Shown one piece after another: positions 34,884 to 43,766 of a stretch of 64,000 bases of DNA (its first letter is position 1; the number at the start of each line of letters is the position of its first letter). This DNA comes from Pseudomonas subflava (lineage in GTDB: Bacteria > Pseudomonadota > Gammaproteobacteria > Pseudomonadales > Pseudomonadaceae). Location of the stretch: the NCBI RefSeq assembly GCF_023823685.1, contig NZ_JAMXBF010000001.1, positions 1-64,000 of the forward strand, given 5' to 3'. The notes below the pieces were generated by a model that saw nothing but the letters and a program-made list of their open reading frames with translations, was not told the DNA's origin and searched no databases. A program made the position numbers and the translations under genes.

Positions 34884-35798
34884 ATGCCCGGCCCTGCCGC
34901 CACGCCCGCCGCCATGTCCTCGCGCCCGCTCAACGTTCGCCCCAGTTATCTGCACCTGCCGGCCGGCAGCTGGCCCACCGTGCTCGACTGCCTGTGTGCG
35001 CGCTTCCCGCAGATTTCCCGCGATACCTGGCTGGCGCGCATGGCCCGCGGCCTGGTGCTGGACGACCAGGACCGCCCCCTGGGCCCCGAGGCGCCCTACC
35101 GCGAGGCGCTGCGGGTGCAGTATTTCCGCGAGATCGAGAACGAGCGCAAGATTCCCTTCCAGGCCCAGGTGCTGCACCTCGACGCGCACCTGCTGGTGGC
35201 GGACAAGCCGCACTTCCTGCCGGTGATGCCGGCGGGCGACTACGCCGAGGAAACCCTGCTCACCCGCCTGGTGCGCGAGACCGGCAATCCGCACCTGGCG
35301 CCGCTGCACCGCATCGACCGGCACACCGCCGGGCTGGTGCTGTTCTCCACCACACCTGCCAGCCGTGGTGCCTACCAGGCGCTGTTCCGCGAAAAGCGCA
35401 TCGACAAGCGCTACCAGGCCATCGCCCCGGCGCTGCCGCAGCACAAATTCCCGCTACGCCACCGCTCGCGCCTGGAGAAGGGCGAGCCGTTCTTCCGCAT
35501 GCGCGAGGTGGCGGGCGAGGCGAACAGCGAAACCCTGCTGGAAGTGCTGGAGAAGCGCGATGCCCTGTGGCGGTACCGGCTGTTCCCGGTCAGCGGCAAG
35601 CAGCACCAGCTGCGCGTGCACATGGCGGCGTTGGGCGCGCCGATCCTCAACGACACCTTCTATCCCGAACTCGTCGACGAGAAGGGCGTGGACGATTTCA
35701 GCCGCCCGCTCAAGCTGCTGGCCCACAGCCTGGAGTTCGTCGACCCGCTGAGCGGCGAGATGCGCCGCTTCGAGAGCCGCCTCGAGCTGAGCTGGTAG
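34884..35798 (+). CDS. RluA-family pseudouridine synthase
   Basis: A 304-residue RNA-modifying enzyme. The catalytic motif HRIDRHTAGLVLFS contains the Asp that attacks uridine, and the C-terminal KQHQLRVHMAALGAPILND matches RluA/TruC proteins. An S4-like N-terminal segment is only weakly visible. The target (rRNA or tRNA uridine) cannot be decided. The first ATG at 34884 has GAGGA only three bases away; the ATG at 34914 is an alternative giving a protein ten residues shorter. The stop abuts the 3' end of the AraC-type gene with no spacing. Confidence 0.9.
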   Translation: MPGPAATPAAMSSRPLNVRPSYLHLPAGSWPTVLDCLCARFPQISRDTWLARMARGLVLDDQDRPLGPEAPYREALRVQYFREIENERKIPFQAQVLHLDAHLLVADKPHFLPVMPAGDYAEETLLTRLVRETGNPHLAPLHRIDRHTAGLVLFSTTPASRGAYQALFREKRIDKRYQAIAPALPQHKFPLRHRSRLEKGEPFFRMREVAGEANSETLLEVLEKRDALWRYRLFPVSGKQHQLRVHMAALGAPILNDTFYPELVDEKGVDDFSRPLKLLAHSLEFVDPLSGEMRRFESRLELSW

Positions 35799-36716
35799 TC
35801 AGCCCGCGCTGCGCAGCCGCGCCAGGTCGCGCATCGGCGGTTCGCCGAACAGCCGGCTGTACTCGCGGCTGAACTGCGAGGGGCTCTCGTAGCCGACCCG
35901 GTAGCCGGCGCTCGACACGTCCAGGTTCTCGCACAGCATCAACCGCCGCGCCTCCTGCAGGCGCAGCTGCTTCTGGTACTGCAGCGGGCTCATGGCGGTC
36001 AGCGCCTTGAAGCGGTGGTGCAGGGTGGAAGTGCTGAGGTTGGCCACCTTGGCCAGTTCGTCGATGCGCAGCGGCTCGTCGTAGTGCTGGTTCAGCCATT
36101 CGATGGCGCGGTTGACCCGGTGCGCCTGGCTGTCCGCCGTGGCGATATCGCGCAGCAGCTGGCCCTGGGGGCTGTGCAGCAGGCGGTAGAGGATCTCGCG
36201 CTGCACCAGCGGCGCGAGCATGGCGATGTCGCGCGGGTTGTCGAGCAGGCGCACCAGGCGCAGCACGGCGTCCAGCAGCGGGGCGTCGAGGCGGTCAACA
36301 TGCAGGCCGCGGCCGCTGCCCTGGTTGGGCACACCGATGGGCCCGGCGCTGGCGATGAGGCTGGCCAGCTCGGCCGGGTCGATATCCAGGCGCAGGCTCA
36401 GGTACGGCTGTTCCTCCGCGGCCAGCGTGACTTCGCCGGTGACCGGCAGGGTCACCGAGGCCACCAGGTAATGCAGCGGGTCGTAGCAGTAGACCTCGCC
36501 CTCCAGGCGCACCACCTTCTGTCCCTGGGCCATGATGCACAGGGCCGGCCGGTACAGGGTGTGGACGATGGGCGAGGGTGCGGTGGCGCGGTACAGCGCC
36601 AGGCCGGGAATCGTCGTCTCGACGATGCCGCCCTCGGCACAGTATCGAGCAATCAGCCCGGCCAGCTCGCAGCGCTGGCCTTCCAGGTTCTGTTCGGCGT
36701 TCTCGACGTTGAGCAT
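35799..36716 (-). CDS. AraC-family transcriptional regulator (AraC_N type)
   Basis: A 305-residue regulator with an N-terminal AraC-type ligand domain (about 1-175; LYRPALCIMAQGQKVV and YLVASVTLPVTGEV) and two helix-turn-helix motifs at the C-terminus (DELAKVANLSTSTLHHRFKA; VGYESPSQFSREYSRLFG). The ATG at 36716 has AGGAG nine bases upstream, so the longer frame to 36836 is not used. It is divergent from the SDR gene at 36974 and probably controls it and itself through the 257-base gap. A close paralogue is encoded at 54805-55695. Confidence 0.92.
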   Translation of the reverse strand: MLNVENAEQNLEGQRCELAGLIARYCAEGGIVETTIPGLALYRATAPSPIVHTLYRPALCIMAQGQKVVRLEGEVYCYDPLHYLVASVTLPVTGEVTLAAEEQPYLSLRLDIDPAELASLIASAGPIGVPNQGSGRGLHVDRLDAPLLDAVLRLVRLLDNPRDIAMLAPLVQREILYRLLHSPQGQLLRDIATADSQAHRVNRAIEWLNQHYDEPLRIDELAKVANLSTSTLHHRFKALTAMSPLQYQKQLRLQEARRLMLCENLDVSSAGYRVGYESPSQFSREYSRLFGEPPMRDLARLRSAG

Positions 36717-36973
36717 GGCGCGGATCTCCTCGGTTGCCGCAAGCATACCCGCGGCGTGTGGCGGCTCGGCTGCTATCGGCAGGATCAGGCAAGAGCACGG
36801 CAGGTTTGGGCAAGCCGACTCGTCGTAGTTCGCCAAGCGTAGCGTCTGATCGGGTGTGCTTTGCAGAATCAGGCAAGTTCTCGACAGTTTCCGTCTAACG
36901 ATGTACGCAGCCCCAGGCGCAATCTCTGCCTCGTCCCGGCGCCACTTCCGCGCCGCTTGCCGAGGAACAGCTC

Positions 36974-37711
36974 ATGTCGCAGATCGCAGAGAAAGTCATC
37001 GTCATCACCGGCGCCAGCAGTGGCATCGGCGAAGCCACCGCCCGCCTGCTGGCCAACCAGGGCGCCCGCGTCGTACTCGGCGCTCGCCGCAGCGAGCGTC
37101 TGGAGGCACTGGCCGCGGATATCCGCAACCAGGGCGGCACGGCCGAGTACCGCGCCACCGACGTGGTCCGCGAGGAGGATGTGCAGGCCCTGGTAGACCT
37201 GGCCCTGGAGCGTTTCGGCCGGGTCGATGTGCTGGTCAACAACGCTGGGGTGATGCCGCTGTCCCCCATGGCGGCGCTGAAGATCGGCGAATGGAATCGC
37301 ATGATCGACGTCAACATCCGCGGCGTGCTGCACGGCATCGCCGCCGTGCTGCCGAGCATGCAGCAGCGCCGCGCCGGGCAGATCATCAACGTCGCCTCCA
37401 TAGGTGCCTACAAGCCGATCGCCACCGGCGCCGTGTACTGCGCGACCAAGGCGGCGGTGGTGTCGCTGTCCGAGGCGCTGCGCCAGGAAGTGGGCGCCGA
37501 TATCCGCGTCACCGTGGTCTCGCCCGGCGTCACCGAGTCGGACCTGGCCGAGACCATCTCCGATGGCGCCACCCTGGAGATGATCCGCGAGTTCCGCCGC
37601 GACGCGATTCCGGCCAGCGCCATCGCCGAGGCGATCGCCTACGCCATCGGCCAGCCGGCCGCGGTGGATGTCAGCGAGCTGGTGATCCGCCCCACCTCCA
37701 GCGCCTATTGA
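36974..37711 (+). CDS. Short-chain dehydrogenase/reductase (classical SDR)
   Basis: A 245-residue cytoplasmic NAD(P)-dependent oxidoreductase. The cofactor loop is TGASSGIGEA, the structural motif NNAGVMP is present, and the catalytic residues are Ser in INVASIGAY and Tyr-x-x-x-Lys in VYCATKAA. Length is typical of classical SDRs. It is the presumed target of the divergent AraC regulator and is followed after 70 bases by a small monooxygenase-type gene. Substrate unknown. Confidence 0.93.
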   Translation: MSQIAEKVIVITGASSGIGEATARLLANQGARVVLGARRSERLEALAADIRNQGGTAEYRATDVVREEDVQALVDLALERFGRVDVLVNNAGVMPLSPMAALKIGEWNRMIDVNIRGVLHGIAAVLPSMQQRRAGQIINVASIGAYKPIATGAVYCATKAAVVSLSEALRQEVGADIRVTVVSPGVTESDLAETISDGATLEMIREFRRDAIPASAIAEAIAYAIGQPAAVDVSELVIRPTSSAY

Positions 37712-37781
37712 GAGCGCCTGTCCGAGACGGTCTATCGCAGCCGCGTCCCCGCTGGGGGCGGCTCTTGCAGGAGACACTGCC

Positions 37782-38075
37782 ATGAATCAAGCAATCAACA
37801 GCCTGGCCCGCTTCCAGGCCCGCGAGGGCGCCGGCGAAGAGCTGCGCCTGCGCCTGTGCGAGTTGCTGCTGCGGGCCCGCCGCGATCCGGCCTGTCGCGA
37901 CTGCGAGCTGCGCCACGAGCAGGCCGATGTCTGGCAACTGCAAGGCCGCTGGGATTCGGAACAGGCGCTGGAGGCGCACCTGTGCCTGCCGCACCTGCAA
38001 CTGCTCGGGCAGATGGTGGAGAGTGGTCTGATCCGGCGCATGGAGATGAGCGTCGAGGAGGGCTCGGCCGAGTAG
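37782..38075 (+). CDS. ABM-type (antibiotic biosynthesis monooxygenase-like) small protein
   Basis: A 97-residue ferredoxin-like alpha/beta-barrel protein. The pattern (ARFQAREGAGEELRLRLCELL, then a CRDCELRHEQAD strand region and WDSEQALEAHLCLPHLQ) fits ABM/YgiN quinol monooxygenase-like proteins. Cysteines are unusually frequent for its size (Cys27, two in CRDC, one in HLCLP). GCAGGAGACACTGCC upstream supports the ATG. It probably belongs with the SDR and AraC regulator in a small quinone- or electrophile-response unit. Confidence 0.82.
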   Translation: MNQAINSLARFQAREGAGEELRLRLCELLLRARRDPACRDCELRHEQADVWQLQGRWDSEQALEAHLCLPHLQLLGQMVESGLIRRMEMSVEEGSAE

Positions 38076-38191
38076 CCGTCGTAACGGAGAAAATTCGGCT
38101 GGGCCGGCTGGGCCGGGGCGGGCGGTGGGCGCAGCCGTCCGCCGAGTCGCCCGCCGCCATTCGCGGCCCGCGGGAACGGGCCGGATGGGCC

Positions 38192-38494
38192 TCAGCCGCA
38201 GCTCACACGGATGATGCTGTCGTCGTCATCGATGTCGATGTTCAGCCGCTGCGGGTTGTAGTCCATGGTCACCGCCTGGTTCGGGTGGGTCACCCGCAGA
38301 TACTCGGCGCCGGACTTCACGCGGGCCTTCTCGGCCAGCTCGGTGGTGAGGCGCTGGTCTACCAGGTTCTGCACGGATTCGGCATCACAGCGGCCGTCGC
38401 CCTTGGCGGCGGGGGCCTCTTCTTCCGGGCTGGAGGCGCAGCCGGCCAGCAGGGCGGCAGCGAACAGGGCGGAGAGGGGCAGGGTTCGGGTCAT
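38192..38494 (-). CDS. I78-family peptidase-inhibitor-like lipoprotein
   Basis: A 100-residue lipoprotein. The signal ends in the lipobox LLAGC, so the mature protein should be lipid-anchored. The C-terminal half (NLVDQRLTTELAEKARV, then TMDYNPQRLNIDIDDDDSI and a final VSCG) matches the I78/elastase-inhibitor-like family. The ATG at 38494 is chosen because it gives a normal signal peptide with AGGA about 8 bases upstream; two upstream ATGs in frame are less likely. It may protect the envelope from proteases (family inference). Confidence 0.85.
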   Translation of the reverse strand: MTRTLPLSALFAAALLAGCASSPEEEAPAAKGDGRCDAESVQNLVDQRLTTELAEKARVKSGAEYLRVTHPNQAVTMDYNPQRLNIDIDDDDSIIRVSCG

Positions 38495-38562
38495 GGCTTG
38501 CATCCTTGTCTGAAACACCTCGCCACCGTGCCACCCTCCGCCCGCTCAGGCAACCGCCGGGA

Positions 38563-39162
38563 TCACAGTACGCGATAGACCTGCCCGGTCTGCCGGCCTT
38601 CCGCGCTCTTGGCGTACGCCAGCGCCACCGTGGCCGCCGGTACCGCCTTGAAGCCGCGGAAGTAGGGGCCGTAGCCGGGCAACGATTCCTCGAGGATGGT
38701 CGGGCTCACGCTGTTGATGCGCAGGCCTCGCGGCAGTTCGATGGCGGCGCCACGGACGAAGCCGTCGACCGCCGCGTTGACCATGCTCAGGGCGCTGCCG
38801 AAGCGGATCGGGTCTTCGCTGAGCACGCCGGAGGTGAGGGTGAAGGAGGCGCCGTCGTTGGCGAACTCGCGGCCGATCAGCACCAGGTTGACCTGGCCCA
38901 TCAGCTTGTCGTCCAGGCCGACTGCGAATTCCTTGGCGGTGAGTTCTTCCAGCGGCCCGAAGTGGCCATTGCCGGCGGCGCTGATCAGGGCGTCGAAGCG
39001 GCCGGTCTGCTCGAACAGGCGGCGGATCGAGGCCAGGTCGGTGATGTCCACCTGCAGCTCGCCGCTGTTGCGGCCGACGCGGACGATCTGGTGGCGGTCC
39101 TTGAGTTCGTTATCGATGGCGCGGCCGATGGTGCCGCTGGCGCCGATCAGGATGATTTTCAT
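38563..39162 (-). CDS. Short SDR-family protein
   Basis: A 199-residue NAD(P)-binding protein. The cofactor loop is LIGASGTIGRAI and ISAAGNGHFGPL replaces the usual NNAG. The Tyr-x-x-x-Lys active site is not obvious: the position reads around GSALSMVNAAVDGF, so classical SDR catalysis is doubtful, as in several short atypical SDRs. It is divergent from a LysR gene starting at 39275 with a 112-base gap and is the likely regulatory target. Confidence 0.87.
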   Translation of the reverse strand: MKIILIGASGTIGRAIDNELKDRHQIVRVGRNSGELQVDITDLASIRRLFEQTGRFDALISAAGNGHFGPLEELTAKEFAVGLDDKLMGQVNLVLIGREFANDGASFTLTSGVLSEDPIRFGSALSMVNAAVDGFVRGAAIELPRGLRINSVSPTILEESLPGYGPYFRGFKAVPAATVALAYAKSAEGRQTGQVYRVL

Positions 39163-39274
39163 GGAGTGGCTCCGTATTGGTGAGTGACGGGCCAGCTTAG
39201 GCGCCACGTTGTTGCCAATAATCCAGGCAATGTGAAACCTTTGGTTCTCATCAGGAAACAATGAGCGCCGTGCC

Positions 39275-40189
39275 ATGAGCGAACTGGAAGACCTGGCCGC
39301 CTTCGCCCTGCTGATGGAGGCCGGCAGCTTCACCGCCGCCGCCGAGCGCCTGGGCTGCAGCAAGGGGCAGCTGTCCAAGCGCATCAGCGGTCTGGAGCGC
39401 AGCCTCGGCAGCCAGTTGCTGCACCGCACCACGCGCCGGCTGCATCTGACCGCCGCCGGTGCCGCCCTGCTGCCCGAGGCCCAGGCACTGCAGACCCAGG
39501 CTCAGCGCGCCCGCCAGGTGGTGCTCAGCCTGCAGGAGGAGGTCAGCGGCACGGTACGCCTGACCGTGCCGGTGTCCCTCGGCGAGACCTTCTTCGATGC
39601 GCTGCTGCTGGACTTTGCCAGCCGCTACCCGCAGGTGCGGGTCGAGCTGGATCTGGCCAATGTTTATCGAGATCTGGTGGCGGACGGCTTCGACCTGGCC
39701 ATCCGCTCCGGCGTACGTCCGGACGAACGCTTGGTCGCGCGGCCGTTGTTCGCGTTGCAGGAGATCACCTGCGCGGCGCCGGCCTACCTGTCCCGTCACC
39801 CGGCGCCACGTACACCGGACGAACTGGCAGGCCATAGCTGCCTGCTCAATACCCACTACAGCGGCTTCGAGGAATGGCTGTACCACCGCCAGCACCAGCT
39901 GGAACGCGTGCGGGTGTCCGGCCAATTGGCCAGCAACCACTACAGCCTGCTGAAGAAGGCGGCATTGAGCGGCGCCGGGGTAGCGCGCCTGCCGTCCTAC
40001 ATGGTCCAGGAAGAGCTGGCCGACGGTCGCCTGCTGTGGTTGCTGCGCGACTACCAGACCCGCAGCACGCCGGTGTTTCTCGCCCATCCCTGGCAAGGCA
40101 GCCTGCCGCGCCGCACCCAGGCCCTGGCGGACTACCTGCTGGGCTGGTTCGAGCGCAGCCGGCTGGCGCTGGACGACCTTAGCGGCTGA
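39275..40189 (+). CDS. LysR-family transcriptional regulator
   Basis: A 304-residue LysR regulator. The winged helix-turn-helix is at the N-terminus (AFALLMEAGSFTAAAERLGCSKGQLSKRISGLER), followed by an effector-binding domain starting near GTVRLTVPVSLGE. Its divergent neighbour is the short SDR gene. The 3' end overlaps the next, convergent LysR gene by 11 bases. The inducer is unknown. Confidence 0.93.
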   Translation: MSELEDLAAFALLMEAGSFTAAAERLGCSKGQLSKRISGLERSLGSQLLHRTTRRLHLTAAGAALLPEAQALQTQAQRARQVVLSLQEEVSGTVRLTVPVSLGETFFDALLLDFASRYPQVRVELDLANVYRDLVADGFDLAIRSGVRPDERLVARPLFALQEITCAAPAYLSRHPAPRTPDELAGHSCLLNTHYSGFEEWLYHRQHQLERVRVSGQLASNHYSLLKKAALSGAGVARLPSYMVQEELADGRLLWLLRDYQTRSTPVFLAHPWQGSLPRRTQALADYLLGWFERSRLALDDLSG

Positions 40190-41102
40190 GGGTGCCCGCG
40201 ACCTGCTGGATCTGCTGGCGCAGCCAGCGGCGCAGGCGATCGGCGTCGGTGCGCTCGTGCCAGATCTGCATGACCTCGACCCGCGGCAACTCGAGCCCCG
40301 GCGGCAGCGGATGCAGCGCCAGCTCGGCATCGCGCGCCACGGCTTCCTCGGCCACCGAGCGCAGGCAGGTGAGCAGCATCTCGCTGCCGTGGATCAGCCG
40401 GCTCGGTGCGATGAAGCTGGACAGCCCGGCGGCCACCCGGCGCGCATGGCCGCGGGCCTGCAGGGCGCGGTCGACCAGGCCGTTGAGGTCGCCGGTCAGG
40501 GTCGTCAGCAGATGGTCGCAGGCGAGGTAGGCGGGCAGGTCGAGCCCGTCTTTCAGCTGTGGATTGTGCCGGGCGGCCAGCACCACGAAGTCCTCGGTCA
40601 GCAGGCGCTGCTGGTGGAAGGTGTCCGGCAGGTTGGCGTAGAAGCCGGCGATGGCCAGGTCGCAGGTGCCTTTCTCCAATTCCTCGCGCGGCAGCAAACC
40701 GCGGGTGTTGTGGGTGATCAGCTGCAGGTTGGGCGCCTGGCGGCGCAGGTGCGGGAGCAGGGCGGGCAGCAGCGTCTGCTCGATGTAGTCGGTGGTGTAC
40801 AGGTGGATGCGTTCGGCGCGCTGCAGAAAATCGCGCCCCTCGCAGCGGTCGTAGAAGCCTTCCAGTTCGGCGACCAACCGCTGCACCTGCGGCGCCAGCT
40901 CATGGGCGCGGGGCGTCGGCGCGAGGCCGCGTGGCGCACGGACGAACAAGGGATCACCCAACTCGTGGCGTAGCTTGTTCAGCTTGTGGCTCAGCGCGGG
41001 CTGGCTCAGCGCCATGCGCGCGGCGGCCAGCGAGGCGTTGTGTTCCTGATAGAGCACGTGGAAGACCAGCAGCAGGTTCAGGTCCTTCTTGGCGATATTC
41101 AC
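40179..41102 (-). CDS. LysR-family transcriptional regulator (NodD/LeuO-like subgroup)
   Basis: A 307-residue LysR regulator beginning with KKDLNLLLVFHVLYQEHNAS and a helix-turn-helix in ALSQPALSHKLNKLRHELGDPLF, a pattern of the NodD/LeuO-like subgroup. The DFVVLAARHNP strand belongs to the effector domain. It is divergent from the DJ-1/PfpI-like gene; the gap contains a palindrome that fits a LysR operator. Convergent overlap of 11 bases with the preceding LysR gene. Confidence 0.93.
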   Translation of the reverse strand: MNIAKKDLNLLLVFHVLYQEHNASLAAARMALSQPALSHKLNKLRHELGDPLFVRAPRGLAPTPRAHELAPQVQRLVAELEGFYDRCEGRDFLQRAERIHLYTTDYIEQTLLPALLPHLRRQAPNLQLITHNTRGLLPREELEKGTCDLAIAGFYANLPDTFHQQRLLTEDFVVLAARHNPQLKDGLDLPAYLACDHLLTTLTGDLNGLVDRALQARGHARRVAAGLSSFIAPSRLIHGSEMLLTCLRSVAEEAVARDAELALHPLPPGLELPRVEVMQIWHERTDADRLRRWLRQQIQQVAGTLSR

Positions 41103-41127
41103 TTTTTGGATACCAGGAATAAGAGCT

Positions 41128-41141
41128 TTCGAATTATCGAA
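41128..41141. promoter_or_regulatory. Palindrome TTCGA-ATTA-TCGAA, candidate LysR operator
   Basis: A perfect 5-base dyad with a 4-base centre, also fitting T-N11-A (T41128, A41140), lies between the LysR gene and the divergent DJ-1/PfpI gene, in locally AT-rich DNA. Position and symmetry suggest autoregulation and control of the divergent gene. Confidence 0.45.
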
Positions 41142-41210
41142 TCATAACCCCGCCGCTAGGATGCGCGGCATTCGAGCGCCGTTGCTCGGCCAACCCTGCG
41201 GAGTCCGACC

Positions 41211-42053
41211 ATGAAGCATTTCCATCCCCTCGCTCTGGCCCTGTTCGGCGCTCTGAGCGCTGCGTCTGCCTTCGCCGCCGGGCCCAAGGGCCAGGTGCTG
41301 GTGCTGCTTTCCAGCGAGAACCAGCTGGCCCTGAAAGACGGCCGCAGCTACCCGACCGGCTACTACCTGAACGAGTTCGGTGTGCCGGCCGACCGCCTGC
41401 TCAAGGCCGGCTACGAGCTGGTGCTGGTGACGCCCAAGGGCAATGCACCGAGCGTGGATCGCACCTCCCTGGACCCGCAGTACTTCGGCGGCGACCAGGC
41501 GGAGATGGAGCGCATCCGCCAGGTGGTGGCGGGGCTGCCGGGCATCGACGACAGCCTGTCGCTGAGCGAGGTGCTGGCCGGCGGTCTGGACCGCTACGAG
41601 GCGCTGTTCATCCCCGGCGGCCACGCCCCGCTGATCGACCTGCCCAACAACCCGCAGGTCGGCGAGCTGCTGCGCTACTTTCACGGTGCCGGCAAGCCTA
41701 CGGCCGCCATCTGCCATGGCCCCATCGCGTTGCTCGCGGCCCAGGCCGACCCGCGCGGCTACGAGGCGGCGATGCTGCGCGGCGAGACGCCGGCGGCACG
41801 GGACTGGAGCTACCAGGGCTACCGCATGACCATCTTTTCGGACCCGGAAGAGGCGGTCTTCGAGGGCTCGCTGAACGGCGCGCGTATCCGTTACTACCCG
41901 GCGCCCGCCATGGCCGCCGCCGGTGGCGACATGCAATACGCCAAGGCCTGGCAGCCGCATGTGGTGGTCGACCGCGAGCTGATCACCGGGCAGAACCCGT
42001 TCTCCGACAAGGCGCTGGCCGAGGCGCTGATCGATCAGCTGGAGGCGCGCTGA
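41211..42053 (+). CDS. Exported DJ-1/PfpI-family protein (type 1 glutamine-amidotransferase-like)
   Basis: A 280-residue protein with a signal peptide (HPLALALFGALSAASAFA), so probably periplasmic, which is unusual for the family. The nucleophilic Cys is in TAAICHGPIAL, preceded by FIPGGHAPLIDL. These features place it near Hsp31/YajL-type proteins (chaperone, glyoxalase or amidohydrolase activities). It is controlled, most likely, by the divergent LysR protein. Its 3' end overlaps that of the convergent flavoenzyme gene by 19 bases. Confidence 0.9.
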   Translation: MKHFHPLALALFGALSAASAFAAGPKGQVLVLLSSENQLALKDGRSYPTGYYLNEFGVPADRLLKAGYELVLVTPKGNAPSVDRTSLDPQYFGGDQAEMERIRQVVAGLPGIDDSLSLSEVLAGGLDRYEALFIPGGHAPLIDLPNNPQVGELLRYFHGAGKPTAAICHGPIALLAAQADPRGYEAAMLRGETPAARDWSYQGYRMTIFSDPEEAVFEGSLNGARIRYYPAPAMAAAGGDMQYAKAWQPHVVVDRELITGQNPFSDKALAEALIDQLEAR

Positions 42054-43270
42054 GCGACCCAGCGCTTGTACTGGCGAGCGCGGCGGGCGGTGCGCAGCTG
42101 CTCGCCGATCAGCGCACGCAGCGGTGACACGTCCGGTTTCGTCCGGTCGCCCTGGCTGAGCCGGCGCAGCTGGAACTTCACCGTGGCCATGTAGGCCAGC
42201 GAGGCCAGGGCCTTGCGCTTCCAGTGGATCGGCGGCAGCTCGGCGCTGCGTTCGCGGCCCTGGCGCCAGTGCTCGGGTAGCGCCGGGTCGATGGCCAGGG
42301 CGGTGGCGATGCCGGCCATGGCCACGCCGCTCGCCAGCACCTGCTCCACTACCGGCAGGCGCCGGATGCCGCCGGTGACCATCAGCGGCATGCGCGCCAC
42401 CGCGGCGATCTCGCCGGCGAACTCGAGGAAGTAGGCCTCGCGTGCCAGCGTGCGGCCGTCACGGGCGTCGCCCTGCATGGCCGGGGCCTCGTAGCTGCCG
42501 CCGGACAGCTCGACCAGGTCGACGTCCAGCTCGCCCAGCATCTCCACCACGCGCCTGGCGTCGGCGGCGTCGAAGCCGCCGCGCTGGAAGTCCGCCGAGT
42601 TCAGCTTGACCGCCACGCAGAAGCCCGGCGAGACGCTGGCGCGCACCGCCTTGACCACCTCCAGCAGCAATCGCGCGCGATTCTCCAGCGAGCCGCCCCA
42701 GGCGTCGTTGCGACGGTTGCTGATCGGCGAGAGGAACTGGCTGAGCAGGTAACCGTGGGCGGCGTGGATCTGCACGCCGGTGAAGCCGGCCTGCTCGGCC
42801 AGTTCGGCGGCGCGCACGAAGCGGCGGATCAGCTCGGCGATCTCCTGGTCGTCGAGCGCCTTGGGCCGCGGGAACATCTTCGAGAAGCTGCCCAGCTCCA
42901 GGCTCACCGCCGAGGGTGCGACGGTCGGCTGGCCGAGGTTGGCCTGCATCTGCCGGCCGGGATGATTGAGCTGCATCCAGAACTGCGCACCGCGGGCGCG
43001 GCCGGCGCGGGCCCAGGCGCGGAATTTGTCCAGCTGGCTGTCGTCTTCCAGCACCACGCCGCCCGGGCCGGTCATGGCGCGGCCGTCGATCATCACGTTG
43101 CCGGTCAGCAGCAGGCCGGCGCCGCCTTCGGCCCAGGCCTGGTACAGGCGCAACAGTTCGGCCGAAGGGGCCTGCGTGGCGTCGGCCATGTTCTCTTCCA
43201 TGGCGGCCTTGGCGATGCGGTTGGGAATGGTGGCGCCGTTGGGCAGTTGCAGGGGCTGGAAGGCGGTCAT
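42035..43270 (-). CDS. Old-yellow-enzyme family NADH:flavin oxidoreductase
   Basis: A 411-residue FMN-dependent ene-reductase-like enzyme. The barrel start LQLPNGATIPNRIAKAAME, the QLNHPGRQ motif, and IHAAHGYLLSQFLSPISNRR with the following WGGSLENRARLLLE are diagnostic. The C-terminal FMN-phosphate strand is MVTGGIRRLP. GGAG lies 8 bases before the ATG at 43270, so the longer frame upstream is not used. It is divergent from a MerR regulator and has a MerR-type promoter. Confidence 0.93.
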   Translation of the reverse strand: MTAFQPLQLPNGATIPNRIAKAAMEENMADATQAPSAELLRLYQAWAEGGAGLLLTGNVMIDGRAMTGPGGVVLEDDSQLDKFRAWARAGRARGAQFWMQLNHPGRQMQANLGQPTVAPSAVSLELGSFSKMFPRPKALDDQEIAELIRRFVRAAELAEQAGFTGVQIHAAHGYLLSQFLSPISNRRNDAWGGSLENRARLLLEVVKAVRASVSPGFCVAVKLNSADFQRGGFDAADARRVVEMLGELDVDLVELSGGSYEAPAMQGDARDGRTLAREAYFLEFAGEIAAVARMPLMVTGGIRRLPVVEQVLASGVAMAGIATALAIDPALPEHWRQGRERSAELPPIHWKRKALASLAYMATVKFQLRRLSQGDRTKPDVSPLRALIGEQLRTARRARQYKRWVAQRASS

Positions 43271-43298
43271 ATAGGGGCTCCCGGTGGACGATGGGTGA

Positions 43299-43329
43299 AG
43301 CCTAAGATTAAAGTTAACTTCAAGGTCAA
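43299..43329 (-). promoter_or_regulatory. MerR-type promoter/operator with 19-bp spacer
   Basis: Read on the minus strand, TTGACC (43324-43329) and TAGGCT (43299-43304) are separated by 19 bases, the over-long spacer typical of MerR-controlled promoters. The spacer holds the perfect palindrome AAGTTAACTT (43311-43320) at its centre. It lies between the MerR gene (43350, plus) and the old-yellow-enzyme gene (start 43270, minus). Confidence 0.75.
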
Positions 43330-43349
43330 TAGCCCTCGGAGGCAATTCC

Positions 43350-43766
43350 ATGAAGATCGGCGAACTGGCCAAACGCACCGGCCTGGCGGCGTCGCGCATC
43401 CGCTTCTACGAGGCCAGCGGGCTGATCGCCGCCCAGCGCCAGGCCAACGGCTACCGCGAATATCCGCCACAGGCCGAGCAGACTCTGCTGGTGATCACCC
43501 GTGCCCAGCAGTCCGGCTTCAGCCTGGAGGAGATCCGCCGCCTGCTGCCGGACCCGGTGGCCAAGAGCTGGCCCCACGACGAGCTGCTCGCCGCGCTCAG
43601 GCGCAAGGTCGGGGAGATCGAGGCGATGCAGGCGCGCCTGGCGCAGAACAAGGCGCAGCTGCTGGCGACCATCGCCGACATCGAGAACAAGCCCGAGGGC
43701 ATGCAATGTGGCGAGAACGCCGAGCGCATGCTGGCGAGCCTGCAGAGCCGGCGCCAGAGCGAGTAG
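43350..43766 (+). CDS. MerR-family transcriptional regulator
   Basis: A 138-residue MerR regulator: winged helix MKIGELAKRTGLAASRIRFYE followed by a long dimerisation helix (LAALRRKVGEIEAMQARLAQ). One cysteine is near the C-terminus in GMQCGENAE; there is no CxnC metal-binding loop, so an organic or redox inducer is more likely than a metal. CGGAGG sits upstream of the ATG. It almost certainly activates the divergent flavoenzyme gene through the 19-bp-spacer promoter. Confidence 0.93.
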   Translation: MKIGELAKRTGLAASRIRFYEASGLIAAQRQANGYREYPPQAEQTLLVITRAQQSGFSLEEIRRLLPDPVAKSWPHDELLAALRRKVGEIEAMQARLAQNKAQLLATIADIENKPEGMQCGENAERMLASLQSRRQSE

